The notes beneath the pieces are model-generated. The model saw only the letters and a list, made by a program, of their open reading frames with translations. It ran no database searches and had not been told where the DNA came from. Both the position numbers and the translations under genes were made by a program. Source: an uncultured Bacteroidia bacterium (GTDB lineage Bacteria > Bacteroidota > Bacteroidia > Bacteroidales > F082). Taken from it: a stretch of 64,000 nt of DNA. Positions 42,963-51,933 of this stretch are shown here, piece by piece. The stretch spans positions 1 through 64,000 of the forward strand of contig CACZZO010000001.1 of the NCBI GenBank assembly GCA_902785755.1, written 5' to 3'. The first letter of the stretch is position 1; every line of letters starts with the position of its first letter.

Positions 42963-43799
42963 ATGGTACCAGATAACAAGGAAAAATACATCAATCCGTA
43001 TACCGACTTTGGTTTCAAGAAACTGTTTGGTACTGAGATGAACAAGGACTTGCTCATCAGTTTCCTCAACGCCCTGTTCAACGGAGAAGAAAAGGAGATA
43101 GAGGATGTCCAGTACCTCAATGGCGAGAATCTGGGCGATGGCTATGGCGACCGCCGTTCCATATTCGATGTCTATTGCACGACAAAGGACGGCAGCCGCT
43201 TCATTGTCGAGATGCAGAAGGCCGAGCAGACCTATTTCAAGGACCGTAGCATTTACTATGCTACCACACCCATCCGCCAACAGGCGCCAAAAGGGAAGTG
43301 GGACTATCATTTAGAGAACGTCTATACTGTCGGAATTCTTAACTTTGAGTTCCCAAACAATGAATATCCTGCCAACAGTTATCGCCACGAGATAAAACTG
43401 AAGGATGTGGAAGACAACCACGTGTTTTACGACAAGTTGACGTTTGTCTATCTCGAAATGCCTAAGTTCAACAAAGTCGAGAACGAATTGGTGACAATGT
43501 TCGATAAATGGATGTTTGTGTTGCGTAATCTTTCCCGTCTTCTCGAACGCCCCGTAGCCCTGCAAGACCGTGTTTTCAAAAAACTCTTTGAGCAAGCGGA
43601 AATCGCAAGGTATTCAGAGACAGAACGCAGACAGTACGAAGCGAGCCAAAAAGAGTATTGGGACTACACTAGCACACTTGAAACAGCGGAAAGGAAAGGG
43701 GTGCTTAGAATTGCCCGTAATATGAAATCTGATGGTGTGTCGGCAGAAACAATAGTAAAATATACAGGTCTCTCAACTGAAGAAATAGAGTCGTTATAG
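42963..43799 (+). CDS. Rpn family recombination-promoting nuclease / PD-(D/E)XK putative transposase
   Basis: 278 residues. Starts with the family's NPYTDFGFKKLFG motif; the nuclease core is DVYC...FIVEMQK (D69, E83, Q85; ExQ replaces ExK as usual in this family); the C-terminal part is helical (RIARNMKSDGVSAETIVKYTGLSTEEI, a wHTH-like end). Such proteins are multicopy in Bacteroidetes and cut DNA or promote recombination. No inverted repeats or target duplication were found, so it is not shown to be a mobile element by itself. Confidence 0.85.
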   Translation: MVPDNKEKYINPYTDFGFKKLFGTEMNKDLLISFLNALFNGEEKEIEDVQYLNGENLGDGYGDRRSIFDVYCTTKDGSRFIVEMQKAEQTYFKDRSIYYATTPIRQQAPKGKWDYHLENVYTVGILNFEFPNNEYPANSYRHEIKLKDVEDNHVFYDKLTFVYLEMPKFNKVENELVTMFDKWMFVLRNLSRLLERPVALQDRVFKKLFEQAEIARYSETERRQYEASQKEYWDYTSTLETAERKGVLRIARNMKSDGVSAETIVKYTGLSTEEIESL

Positions 43800-43833
43800 T
43801 TTGGCATTGTCAATAATCCCCATAAATTTTCCT

Positions 43834-43841
43834 ATTTTTGC
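43834..43841 (+). promoter_or_regulatory. -7 element of trpS
   Basis: TATTTTTG 46 bases before the trpS ATG. Confidence 0.55.
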
Positions 43842-43886
43842 ACCCTCAAACAACAATTCAACCTTTCAACAGTCAACAATTAAACA

Positions 43887-44882
43887 ATGAATAAGGACAT
43901 CGTTTTGAGCGGCATCCGCCCCACCGGAAACCTCCATCTCGGCAATTATTACGGCGCCGTGCGCAGCTTCGTGAAGATGCAGGAAGACTACAACTGCTAT
44001 TTCTTCATCGCCGACTGGCACTCGCTGACCACGCACCCCAAGCCCGAAAACATACAGAAATCGGCCCGCACCATCTTGGCTGAATATTTGGCCTGCGGCA
44101 TCGACCCCGAAAAGGCCACCATCTACATCCAAAGTGATGTGCCTGAGACGATTGAGCTGTATCTCTATTTCAATATGAACGCCTATATCGGCGAACTGGG
44201 TCGTGTGACCACCTTCAAGGAAAAGGCCCGCCAACAGCCCGACAATGTGAATGCAGGCCTGTTCACCTATCCGACCTTGATGGCCGCCGACATCCTCCAG
44301 CATCGTGCCAAATGGGTGCCCGTGGGCAAGGACCAAGAGCAGAATATGGAGATGGCCCGCAAGTGCGCCCGCCGTTTCAACAACATCTACGGCATCGAGT
44401 TCTTCCCCGAGCCGCAAAACTACTATTTCGGCGGCGACGCCATCAAAGTGCCCGGCCTCGACGGCAGCGGCAAGATGGGCAAGAGCGACGGCAACTGCAT
44501 CTACCTCTTCGAGGACGAAAAAACCATGCGCAAGAAGGTGATGCGCGCCGTCACCGACAGCGGCCCGACCGAGCCGAACAGCCCCAAACCCGAAGTCATC
44601 CAAAACCTCTTCACGATGATGAACATCGTCAGCGAGCCTGAAACGGTGAAATATTTCGACGAGAAATGGAACGACTGCTCCATCCGCTACGGCGACATGA
44701 AGAAACAGTTGGCCGAGGACTTGGAAAAGACCGTCGCGCCCATCCGCGAGCGCATCATCGAGTTCTCGTCCGACACGGAACGCCTCGACCGCATCGCCCG
44801 CATGGGTGCCGAGAAGGCCCGCGAGAGCGCGGCGAAGACGCTGAATGAGGTTAGGAAGATTATTGGATTCAGACAGTATTGA
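43887..44882 (+). CDS. trpS: Tryptophanyl-tRNA synthetase
   Basis: 331 residues, usual length. Class I signature HLGN at 17-20 and KMGKS at 196-200; SGIRPTGNLHLGNYYGA start, and GRVTTFKEK in the dimer/Trp pocket region. Charges tRNA-Trp. Single gene with its own -7 element. Its 3' end is overlapped by no convincing gene. Confidence 0.95.
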   Translation: MNKDIVLSGIRPTGNLHLGNYYGAVRSFVKMQEDYNCYFFIADWHSLTTHPKPENIQKSARTILAEYLACGIDPEKATIYIQSDVPETIELYLYFNMNAYIGELGRVTTFKEKARQQPDNVNAGLFTYPTLMAADILQHRAKWVPVGKDQEQNMEMARKCARRFNNIYGIEFFPEPQNYYFGGDAIKVPGLDGSGKMGKSDGNCIYLFEDEKTMRKKVMRAVTDSGPTEPNSPKPEVIQNLFTMMNIVSEPETVKYFDEKWNDCSIRYGDMKKQLAEDLEKTVAPIRERIIEFSSDTERLDRIARMGAEKARESAAKTLNEVRKIIGFRQY

Positions 44883-45309
44883 CCTTTTCGTATCCTGTTC
44901 TTCCGAATTTGGAATCACGAGCGATGAGAAAGGAATTTTCAATTTCCATCTGATAATAGAGATGTGCTATGGCGCGTCTCTATTGCTTTTGTGTATGCCG
45001 TTACGACATCTATGGCAAATGCAGCCTGCTATGTTGCAGAGTCGTGGCTGCCGTAGGTCGCGACCTGCGGTTACGGGAGGTTGTGCCTTTCAGATGCGGC
45101 GTTGTGGGACTTTCGCATTGCGGCAGCCAACTAATTCGTTTAATCCGCCTAATTCGCCGATGATTATTGGCAGCAGAATGAAAGCATATCCAGCAGGAGG
45201 CTTGAACCCCTGCCGAAAAACACGATGTGAGTCCCTAACGGAAATACAACAATGCCGGAAAAATGTTGCAATGTCGGGGGAAATGATTACTTTTGCGGTC
45301 AGAAAATCA
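44883..45309. other. 427-base stretch without a convincing gene; several repeats
   Basis: Contains a hairpin AGAGATGTGC-TATG-GCGCGTCTCT (44958-44981), a palindrome around GGTCGCGACC (about 45055-45064), and, reversed, a GGCAGGGGTTCAAGCCTCC element (about 45190-45220) related to elements at 62046 and 63240. Long open frames here have biased, repeat-derived composition and no recognised start. The promoter of the following toxin-antitoxin pair must lie near its end. Confidence 0.55.
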
Positions 45310-45627
45310 ATGATTATGTGTACATACCCAATCTCATTGGATGATAGTTTGGTCATGCAGGCCGAGAAAACGCTGCAAATCAAAGAGTCTTTTCAGATAT
45401 GGCTTCAGCATCAAGTCGAGTTGTGGCTTTTGGCTCAACTCAATGGCTTGAATCATCAAGCCAAATCCTGCCACGGAAGGCTTACGGATGAAATGTTGGC
45501 TGAAAAGTTGAAGGATTTTCCCCCTTTGGAAGCCAAAGACTTTCCTGATTTGGAAGCGGCAGATTATGGCACTTTCCAAAGAAACCGAAGCGGTCAACTC
45601 CCTAAAGGATTGGAAAAATGGCTGTAA
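45310..45627 (+). CDS. Probable antitoxin of a MazF-like pair
   Basis: 105 residues from ATG 45310 (MIMCTYPISLDD; a second ATG at 45316). N-terminal part has a ribbon-helix-helix-like opening (YPISLDDSLVMQAEKTL), followed by helices and a long Pro/Asp-rich tail (LKDFPPLEAKDFPDLEAADYG) ending near the stop. The gene overlaps the next by 10 bases, as in type II toxin-antitoxin operons; the tail would be expected to wrap the toxin. Family not recognised with certainty. Confidence 0.5.
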   Translation: MIMCTYPISLDDSLVMQAEKTLQIKESFQIWLQHQVELWLLAQLNGLNHQAKSCHGRLTDEMLAEKLKDFPPLEAKDFPDLEAADYGTFQRNRSGQLPKGLEKWL

Positions 45628-45977
45628 ATCAGGTTTGTCAACGAGAAATAGTGGAGGTTCCTTTTGTGCTTCCTGATGGCAAGACATTGCCCCATCCCGC
45701 GCTCGTCATTTCGTGTGACGACTTGCAGAATGTAGAACCGGGACTTTTTTATGCCGTACTCGTTTCTTCGAAGAACATCAACCCTGATTTGACGATACCT
45801 ATCCGCTCGGAATGGCTGTCGTCGCCGTTGCCGAAAGCATCGTATTTTGTCACTCATATTGTCAATCCATTCAATGTTGATGAGGTGATTTCGCGACATA
45901 ATTGCTTTCTGCGACAACCCTATTTTGACCAAGTGGTTGACAAGGTCATTGCTAACATTGTTGATGGAAATTGGTAA
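45618..45977 (+). CDS. MazF/PemK-like toxin
   Basis: 119 residues. REIVEVPFVLPDGKTLPHPALVIS near the N-terminus matches the SH3-like MazF opening (R-G-D-I-V...VPF...RPALVIS) with substitutions; SEWLSSPLPKASYFVTHIVNPFNVDEVI and a final helical DQVVDKVIANIV fit the rest of the fold. Members are mRNA interferases. The usual catalytic Arg of RPALV is His here (HPALV), so activity is uncertain. It starts inside the antitoxin gene and ends 13 bases before hflX. Confidence 0.6.
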   Translation: MAVNQVCQREIVEVPFVLPDGKTLPHPALVISCDDLQNVEPGLFYAVLVSSKNINPDLTIPIRSEWLSSPLPKASYFVTHIVNPFNVDEVISRHNCFLRQPYFDQVVDKVIANIVDGNW

Positions 45978-45990
45978 CAAGAGAAATTAA

Positions 45991-47184
45991 ATGGGCGACT
46001 TCATAACATACGAAAAAATCCCCGAAAGGGCAGTGCTGATAGCCGTGGCCTCGAAGAAGCAAGGCCGCGAGCGCACGGACGAGTATTTGGACGAACTGTC
46101 ATTCTTGCTCGAAACGGCGGGCGGTGTGCCCGTGGCGCGTTTCGTGCAGGCTATGGACCATCCAAGTAGCGTAACTTATTTAGGCTCAGGTAAATTAGAG
46201 GAAATCCACCAATACATCAAGGCGGAGGACATCAAATTAGCTGTCATCGACGACGAACTGAGCGCGACCCAAGCCCGCAATATGGAGCAGGCCTTGGAGT
46301 GCCGAGTGCTCGACCGCACGAGCCTTATCCTCGACATCTTCGCTTCCAATGCGCACACGGCACACGCCAAAGCACAGGTGGAACTGGCTCAATACCAATA
46401 TCTTCTGCCTCGCCTGACCCGAATGTGGACCCACTTGGAACGCCAGCGTGGCGGTATCGGTATGCGTGGCCCGGGCGAAACCCAAATCGAGACCGACCGC
46501 CGACTGATTACGGAGCGCATCGCGCTGCTGAAGGAGAAACTCAAGGACATCGACATGCAAAAGACCGTGCAGCGCAAGAATCGCGGCAAGCTGGTGCGCG
46601 TGGCCTTGGTCGGCTATACCAACGTGGGTAAGTCCACCATCATGAACCTGCTGAGCAAGTCGGAGGTCTATACCGAAAACAAGCTTTTTGCCACTTTGGA
46701 CACGACCGTGCGCAAGGTGGTGGTGGAGAACCTGCCGTTCTTGTTGTCTGATACTGTGGGATTTATCCGCAAGTTGCCGCACCATCTCGTGGAGTCGTTC
46801 AAGTCGACTTTGGACGAGGTAAGAGAATCTGACATTCTGCTCCATGTGGTGGATATTTCCCATCCTGATTTTGAATCGCAAATCGAGGTGGTGAACCAGA
46901 CTTTGGCCGAGTTGGGCTGCGCCGACAAGAAAACCATCGTCGTTTTCAACAAAACCGATGCCTATACTTGGGAGGAAAAAGACCCTGACGACCTCACGCC
47001 GCCCACCAAGCGCAATGTTTCCTACGAGGAACTGCGCCAGACTTGGATGGCCAAGATGAACGAAAACTGCATTTTCATCTCTGCCAAAAACCGCGACAAC
47101 TATCAGGAGTTCAGGGACTTGCTCTACAAGGAAATCCGCGACATGCACGCGATTCGTTATCCGTATGATAATTTCCTATATTAA
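45991..47184 (+). CDS. hflX: GTPase HflX
   Basis: 397 residues. N-terminal HflX domain (VTYLGSGKLEEIHQ, DDELSATQARNMEQ), linker with GGIGMRGPGETQIETDRR, then the G domain with P-loop GYTNVGKST (about 214-222), DTVGFIRKLPHHLVESFKS (G3), NKTD (G4) and SAKN (G5). Ribosome-binding GTPase that splits stalled ribosomes under stress. It follows the toxin pair by 13 bases, so it may share the upstream transcript. Confidence 0.95.
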   Translation: MGDFITYEKIPERAVLIAVASKKQGRERTDEYLDELSFLLETAGGVPVARFVQAMDHPSSVTYLGSGKLEEIHQYIKAEDIKLAVIDDELSATQARNMEQALECRVLDRTSLILDIFASNAHTAHAKAQVELAQYQYLLPRLTRMWTHLERQRGGIGMRGPGETQIETDRRLITERIALLKEKLKDIDMQKTVQRKNRGKLVRVALVGYTNVGKSTIMNLLSKSEVYTENKLFATLDTTVRKVVVENLPFLLSDTVGFIRKLPHHLVESFKSTLDEVRESDILLHVVDISHPDFESQIEVVNQTLAELGCADKKTIVVFNKTDAYTWEEKDPDDLTPPTKRNVSYEELRQTWMAKMNENCIFISAKNRDNYQEFRDLLYKEIRDMHAIRYPYDNFLY

Positions 47185-47189
47185 ATATC

Positions 47190-47236
47190 CCCTCAACTCT
47201 AAACTTTAAACCCTAAACGCTAAACTCTAAACCATA
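47190..47236. repeat. CTAAACT-type heptamer array
   Basis: About six units of CTCTAAA/CTTTAAA/CCCTAAA/CGCTAAA fill the whole space between hflX and tatD. Confidence 0.7.
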
Positions 47237-47237
47237 G

Positions 47238-48005
47238 ATGAACCTCATCGACACCCACACCCACATCTACGACCACCAATTCAGCCTCGACCGAAACGAG
47301 ACCGTCCAAAGGGCTTTGGAAGCAGGCGTCAAAATGATGCTCCTGCCCAATGTGGATGCCTCCACCATCGCGCCAATGCTTGAACTACACGAGCAATTCC
47401 CCGATTGCACCCGTGTGATGATGGGCTTGCAGCCAGAGGAAGTGAAAGAGGATTATAAGGAGGTTCTTTCCAAAATGGAAAAGGAACTTGAACGTGGCAT
47501 TTACTGCGGAGTGGGAGAGGTCGGCCTCGATTTCTATTGGGACACGACATTCGAGAAGCAGCAATTGGACGCTTTTGAGACCCAATTGGACTGGGCGAAA
47601 CAACTCCATTTGCCGCTTTCCATCCATTGCCGCAATGCCTTCGACAAAATGGTGAAAATCCTTGAAAAGAAGCAAGATGGCGGCTTGCGCGGCATCATGC
47701 ACTGCTTCACAGGTACAGAGGAAGAGGCTAAAATCTACCTTGAATTGGGCTTCCACCTCGGCTTGGGTGGCGTTACGACTTACAAAAACTGTGGCGTGAA
47801 GGATTTCTTGCCTCGTCTACCGCTTGATAGGATTGTTTTGGAAACAGATGCGCCTTATCTCGCACCTGTTCCTTGTCGCGGCAAGCGCAACGAACCCGCT
47901 TTTCTGGTTCATACGGCCCAGAAAATTGCGGAAATTTTGCAGATTCCATATAATGAATTGGTGAATGCTGTTTCAGCAAACACCAATTCGTTGTTTTCGA
48001 TTTGA
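47238..48005 (+). CDS. TatD-family metal-dependent deoxyribonuclease
   Basis: 255 residues. TIM-barrel amidohydrolase: metal-binding THTH near the start (H7, H9), GEVGLDFYW (Glu ligand), IHCRNA, MHCFTGT and ETDAPYLAPVPCRGKRNEP. Family members remove 3' nucleotides or hydrolyse D-tyr-tRNA-like substrates; the typical gene name tatD/ycfH is not resolved. Convergent with frr, 6 bases apart. Confidence 0.9.
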   Translation: MNLIDTHTHIYDHQFSLDRNETVQRALEAGVKMMLLPNVDASTIAPMLELHEQFPDCTRVMMGLQPEEVKEDYKEVLSKMEKELERGIYCGVGEVGLDFYWDTTFEKQQLDAFETQLDWAKQLHLPLSIHCRNAFDKMVKILEKKQDGGLRGIMHCFTGTEEEAKIYLELGFHLGLGGVTTYKNCGVKDFLPRLPLDRIVLETDAPYLAPVPCRGKRNEPAFLVHTAQKIAEILQIPYNELVNAVSANTNSLFSI

Positions 48006-48011
48006 CTTGGA

Positions 48012-48575
48012 TTACACCGTGAGAATATCCTTCGACTTCAACTCGGTCAAATCGTCGATTTTCTTGATGTACTTGTCCGTAAGTTTCTGAATCTCTTCCT
48101 GTAAGAGTTTCGATTCATCCTCAGAAATCACGTCTTTTTCGAGTTTCTTGGCATCGTCGTTGGCGTTGCGGCGAATGCCACGGATGCCGACTTTGGCTTC
48201 CTCGGCGGCATTCTTGGTGCGCTTCACCAGCTCTTTACGGCGTTCCTCGGTCAAGGCGGGAACTGCAATACGCAGGATTTCGCCGTTGTTGATGGGGTTG
48301 AAGCCCAAATTGGCGTTCAGGATGGCCTTGGCGATGTTGTTGAGTGCGCTCTTGTCGAAGGGTTGCACCACGATCATGCGGGCGTCGGTGCAGCCGATGT
48401 TGGCCGTCTGCTCGATGGGCACCACGGTGCCGTAATATTCAACCATAACACCGTTCAGCATGGCCGGACTTGCTTTTCCAGCCCTAATGCCCTGAAATTC
48501 ATGCTCCAAGTGCTTGATGGTGTTGTCCATGCTTTCAGTGGCCTCGTCTAATACAAATTGAGAATCTTCAGTCAT
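48012..48575 (-). CDS. frr: Ribosome recycling factor
   Basis: 187 residues from ATG 48575. Three-helix bundle with FQGIRAGKASPAMLNGVMVEYYGTVVP, then the alpha/beta hinge domain (IEQTANIGCTDARMIVVQPFD) and KNAAEEAKVGIRGIRRNANDDAKKLEK. A longer upstream open frame (to 48743) is only the non-coding continuation. It overlaps the end of the GT39-like gene by 4 bases, completing the pyrH-frr translation/UMP operon with that gene between. Confidence 0.95.
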   Translation of the reverse strand: MTEDSQFVLDEATESMDNTIKHLEHEFQGIRAGKASPAMLNGVMVEYYGTVVPIEQTANIGCTDARMIVVQPFDKSALNNIAKAILNANLGFNPINNGEILRIAVPALTEERRKELVKRTKNAAEEAKVGIRGIRRNANDDAKKLEKDVISEDESKLLQEEIQKLTDKYIKKIDDLTELKSKDILTV

Positions 48576-49609
48576 AAGTCTATTGAATTTGGACGCAAAA
48601 ATAAACAATTTTTTGATGTTGGGAAATTTGTTTGTTGAATTGTGGCTGTTTTTTCGGTCGTTTCGATTAGTTTGTTGGGGTTGAAGATGAGCGAACTCGT
48701 GCCGACGAAAAGAATTACAGCCACCACCAAGGCGTTTTGCCAAGGCGCCAAAGTGCGGTTCTTGAACAGCGAAAATGCCGCCATGATTAGGAATGGATAG
48801 CTGAAAATCAGTATTTTATACTGTAAAATTGGTTCTCGAAGCAGGGAATAGGCTAAGGCGGCAGCAAAGATGATGACAAACCATGCGATACCCACCCAGC
48901 GGAGAGGATTGCGGCTCTTGTTGCGCTTGCCGAGAATGAGCGGTAGAAGGATGATGATGCCCACGGAAAACATGAACAATGAGGAATCGTTCATCGTGAA
49001 TTGGATGAAATCGGTGAGGAATGTGGCTGTCGGTACGCTAAGACTTGTACTATTGCCACCAACTGGAAAAAGCATTGGGGACACATACAATAGTGTGGGG
49101 ACGGAGAGAATTAGGGATGGTATTCCGCTGATACAGTATGATTTGCGTCGTTCCTTGGGAAGGAAAAACAAGCCTGTGAGAAAAACAAGTAAGGCTTGGG
49201 CAAGGGCGAAAAACTGAGTTGCCGAGCAAGCCAAGATGGAAAGTGCCATACCAACATAAATGCCCGCATTGGTTTTTTTCGTCGAGAAAACAATCTTTGA
49301 CCAAAACCAAGCTGTCAGGAGGACGAAAAACAAACCTGTAGTATGGGGCAACGCAGCATGGTTCACGGCAAACTGGCTAACGGCAAAAAATGCACTGGTA
49401 AACAAGCCTACTATGCGGTTGAACCACTGCCGCCCAATGTCATAAATGAGGTAAACGGAGCAGGTCCCAATCAAGGCGAGAGGCACATTGTCCAATCTCC
49501 ACAAACGCAACGCAATAGCCACGACCATAATGACCGATAGAATTGCAAGGTCTATGGTTTTGTTGGAACGGTTGTGGACTTTTCTGAGGTGGTGCTTCCG
49601 CTCGCTCAT
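48572..49609 (-). pseudogene. GT39-like membrane glycosyltransferase with the acceptor-side deletion
   Basis: 345 residues from ATG 49609, whose ATGA overlaps the pyrH stop. N-terminus reads IALRLWRLDNVPL like the first span of PMT/GT39 glycosyltransferases, then jumps to ALIGTCSVYLIYDIGRQWFN, i.e. the third to fourth span. The approximately 80 residues that normally carry the catalytic first luminal loop (the D-E pair) are absent; the junction is near 49477. Multiple further spans follow, and the protein ends soon after NPNKLIE, short of the usual soluble tail. An in-frame internal deletion is the simplest reading, and sugar transfer is unlikely. It could also be a short non-catalytic family member. 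Confidence 0.5.
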
Positions 49610-50313
49610 TTTGTTACAAGGGTGCCAATGTTCTCGCCGCGCAACACTTTCATCAGATTGCCGCGCGTGTTCATGTCGAAGACGTACATCGGCATGTCGT
49701 TTTCCTTGCACATCGTGAAGGCGGTCATGTCCATCACCTTCAGGTTGCGCTGGTAGGCTTCGTCGTAGGTGATGTGGTCGAACTTGGTCGCGGTCGGGTC
49801 TTTTTCGGGGTCGGCGGTGTAGATGCCGTCCACGCGGGTGCCTTTCAGGATGATGTTGGCCTTGATTTCGACGGCGCGGAGGGCGGAACCTGTGTCGGTG
49901 GTGAAGAAGGGGTTGCCGGTGCCGGCGCCCATCACCACGATGTGGCCTTCCTCAAGCAGACGGATGGCCTTCGCGCTGCTCATCGTGTCGGCGATGCGGT
50001 CGATGTAAAGGCCTGCCAAAAGCGTGGCTTTCTGTCCTTTGCTCTGCAAAGTGGATTGCATGGCCATCGAATTGATGACGGTGGCGAGCATACCCATGTA
50101 GTCGCCTTGGATGCGGTCCATGCCTTTTGAGGCACCTTGCAGGCCGCGATAGATGTTGCCGCCGCCGATGACGATGCCGATTTGCACGCCGGCCTTTGCC
50201 GCTTCGATGATTTCGTCGGCGTAGTCGTTCAGTCGTTGCGGGTCGATGCCGAATTGTTGGCTGCCCATCAGGGCCTCGCCGCTGAGTTTCAGTAATACTC
50301 GGTTGTATTTCAT
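49606..50313 (-). CDS. pyrH: UMP kinase
   Basis: 235 residues from ATG 50313 (MKYNRVLLKLSGEALMG, the standard start; longer in-frame upstream codons are non-coding). Amino-acid kinase fold: KLSGEALMG, VIGGGNIYRG, GDYMGMLATVINSMAMQ, GTGNPFFTTDT and KVDGIYTADPEKDP-like GTRVDGIYTADPEK. Phosphorylates UMP. First gene of pyrH / GT39-like / frr. Confidence 0.95.
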   Translation of the reverse strand: MKYNRVLLKLSGEALMGSQQFGIDPQRLNDYADEIIEAAKAGVQIGIVIGGGNIYRGLQGASKGMDRIQGDYMGMLATVINSMAMQSTLQSKGQKATLLAGLYIDRIADTMSSAKAIRLLEEGHIVVMGAGTGNPFFTTDTGSALRAVEIKANIILKGTRVDGIYTADPEKDPTATKFDHITYDEAYQRNLKVMDMTAFTMCKENDMPMYVFDMNTRGNLMKVLRGENIGTLVTK

Positions 50314-50364
50314 ATTCTTGTGATTTAAAGATTCAAGATTAAAATTTAAGATGCTGATAGGCGA

Positions 50365-50372
50365 CAAAGATA
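50365..50372 (-). promoter_or_regulatory. -7 element of pyrH
   Basis: Minus-strand TATCTTTG, 51 bases before ATG 50313; an AT-rich GATTTAA array lies between. Confidence 0.55.
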
Positions 50373-50409
50373 CGGTTTTTATGGAATAGGAAGGCAAATT
50401 TTCTCATTT

Positions 50410-50528
50410 CATCGGAAAACGCAGTTTTTCACTCCTAAATTTATAGGAAAACGCAGTTTTTAGAGGTTGATTTTTATAGGAAAATGCAGTTTTTTAAGGC
50501 CGAATTTTATAGGAAAACGCAGTTTTTG
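50410..50528. repeat. Four tandem ATAGGAAAACGCAGTTTTT units
   Basis: The motif (A)TAGGAAAACGCAGTTTTT occurs with GG at 50414, 50446, 50479 and 50512: period 32-33 bases, with variable 13-base spacers. One unit has ATGCAG for ACGCAG. The last unit ends 3 bases before the -33 TTG of the ATPase promoter. A diverged copy (CATAGGGAAACGCGGTTTTC) lies at 52043-52062 beyond the gene. Confidence 0.85.
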
Positions 50529-50530
50529 TT

Positions 50531-50559
50531 TTGTAATTCGGTGAAAATGTGTAATTTTG
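50531..50559 (+). promoter_or_regulatory. Promoter of the first ATPase gene
   Basis: TTG 50531-50533, 18-base spacer, TAATTTTG 50552-50559; ATG 50582. Confidence 0.7.
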
Positions 50560-50581
50560 CGGCGTGATAAAAATCAATGTT

Positions 50582-51913
50582 ATGCTGAAGCGAAAAATTG
50601 AGACTTACATTGAGGAATTTTTGGCTCCTCGACCGCAGAAAATCCTCATTTTGGACGGTGCGCGACAAACGGGGAAAACTTTCATCATCCGTCAGGTCGG
50701 CAAGAAACTGTTCAAGAACTATGTCGAAATCAACTTGTTGGACGACAGCCTGAACGAAAGGAATTTTGCCGATGCGATGTCGGTTCCGGCTTTTTATCTC
50801 CAATTGAGCGCTTTGGCTGGCAGCAAATTGGGCAGCAAGGAGGATACATTGGTTTTCCTTGATGAGATTCAGGCTTATCCGCACCTGCTCACTTTGCTAA
50901 AATTCCTCAACCAAGACAACCGCTACACCTTTATTGCCAGCGGTTCAGAGCTGGGTATCACCTTGTTCAAGACGCTTTCCATTCCGATGGGAAGCATAGA
51001 TATTAAGCATCTTTATCCGCTTGATTTCGAGGAATTTCTATGGGCGAATGGGGTAGGCGATGAGTTCATCAGCCATTGCCGAGAGATGTTTTTGGCTCGA
51101 AAAAGCCTGCAAGAAAGTTTCCATAGGCGGATGATGGAATTGTTCCGCAAGTACCTGCTTGTGGGCGGTTTGCCCGAGGCGGTGCAGTCGTTTGTGAACT
51201 ACACCAACATCGCCACCGTGCGCCGAATCCAAAGCCAAATCCACGAGTATTACGGCGTTGATGCCTCAAGGTACGACCAAGAGAATCGTTTGAAAATCCG
51301 TCGCATCTACGATATGATTCCGTCAGTGCTCGAAAACAAGAAGAAACGGATTGTGGCACGCGACATTGAGGGAAAGGACAGCAAGCGTTTCAAGGACTAT
51401 CAGGATGAGTTCGACTATCTGATTGCATCGGGTATCGCCCTTGATGTGAAGGCCATCTCCACACCTGTTTTTCCGTTGGTCGAGTCGATGAGCAAGAATC
51501 TTTTGAAATTGTATCTCAACGATGTTGGTGTGCTGACGGGCATTCTCTACCGAAACAACATCAACCCGATTTTGAACGACGAGCGCAGTGTGAATTTGGG
51601 AACGGTGTATGAGTCGGTTGTGGCACAGGAGTTGAAGGCGCACGGCTTCCAATTGTTCTATTACGACAACAAGAAGAATGGCGAGGTGGATTTCTTGATT
51701 GATGATTATGAGCATCTTTCGGTTTTGCCGTTGGAGGTGAAGTCGGGGAAGGACTATTATGTGCATAGTGCCTTGGACCACTTCTTGAGAAACGACGATT
51801 ATTCCGTGAAGCGCGGCATCGTTTTTTGCAACGAGGGCGTTGTTGGAGAAAAAGGCGGCGTGACTTATATGCCGGTTTATAATGTGATGTTTTTGAACTC
51901 TGAGGGGGGGTGA
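50582..51913 (+). CDS. AAA+ ATPase fused to a PD-(D/E)XK nuclease domain (AAA_14/DUF4143 type)
   Basis: 443 residues from ATG 50582 (a GTG at 50564 lies at the predicted transcription start). P-loop GARQTGKT at 26-33, Walker B LVFLDEIQ at 90-97, sensor ASGSEL; a winged-helix-like middle; and a DUF4143 C-terminus with nuclease residues E344, D370, E385 and K387 (GEVDF...LPLEVKSG). The family is highly multicopy in Bacteroidetes with no settled function; defence, addiction or selfish behaviour have been considered. Its own set of four tandem repeats abuts its promoter. Convergent with a second ATPase-nuclease of another subfamily. Confidence 0.85.
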   Translation: MLKRKIETYIEEFLAPRPQKILILDGARQTGKTFIIRQVGKKLFKNYVEINLLDDSLNERNFADAMSVPAFYLQLSALAGSKLGSKEDTLVFLDEIQAYPHLLTLLKFLNQDNRYTFIASGSELGITLFKTLSIPMGSIDIKHLYPLDFEEFLWANGVGDEFISHCREMFLARKSLQESFHRRMMELFRKYLLVGGLPEAVQSFVNYTNIATVRRIQSQIHEYYGVDASRYDQENRLKIRRIYDMIPSVLENKKKRIVARDIEGKDSKRFKDYQDEFDYLIASGIALDVKAISTPVFPLVESMSKNLLKLYLNDVGVLTGILYRNNINPILNDERSVNLGTVYESVVAQELKAHGFQLFYYDNKKNGEVDFLIDDYEHLSVLPLEVKSGKDYYVHSALDHFLRNDDYSVKRGIVFCNEGVVGEKGGVTYMPVYNVMFLNSEGG

Positions 51914-51933
51914 TTTGTGAAACTGTGTTTTCT

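Noticed and set aside
42963..43799. Complete insertion sequence
   Set aside because: The Rpn-type gene has no terminal inverted repeats or target duplication in the flanks.
45190..45220. tRNA T-arm-like GGGGTTCAAGCC on the minus strand
   Set aside because: No acceptor, D or anticodon arm can be built around it, and the sequence matches the GGCAGGGGTT dispersed element seen near plsX.
48576..48743. Longer N-terminus for ribosome recycling factor
   Set aside because: The extra residues match no RRF and overlap the end of the preceding gene; ATG 48575 gives the normal 187-residue protein.
50410..50528. CRISPR-like array
   Set aside because: Only four imperfect units with 13-base AT-rich spacers, no cas genes, and position immediately before a promoter; it fits an operator-type tandem repeat.
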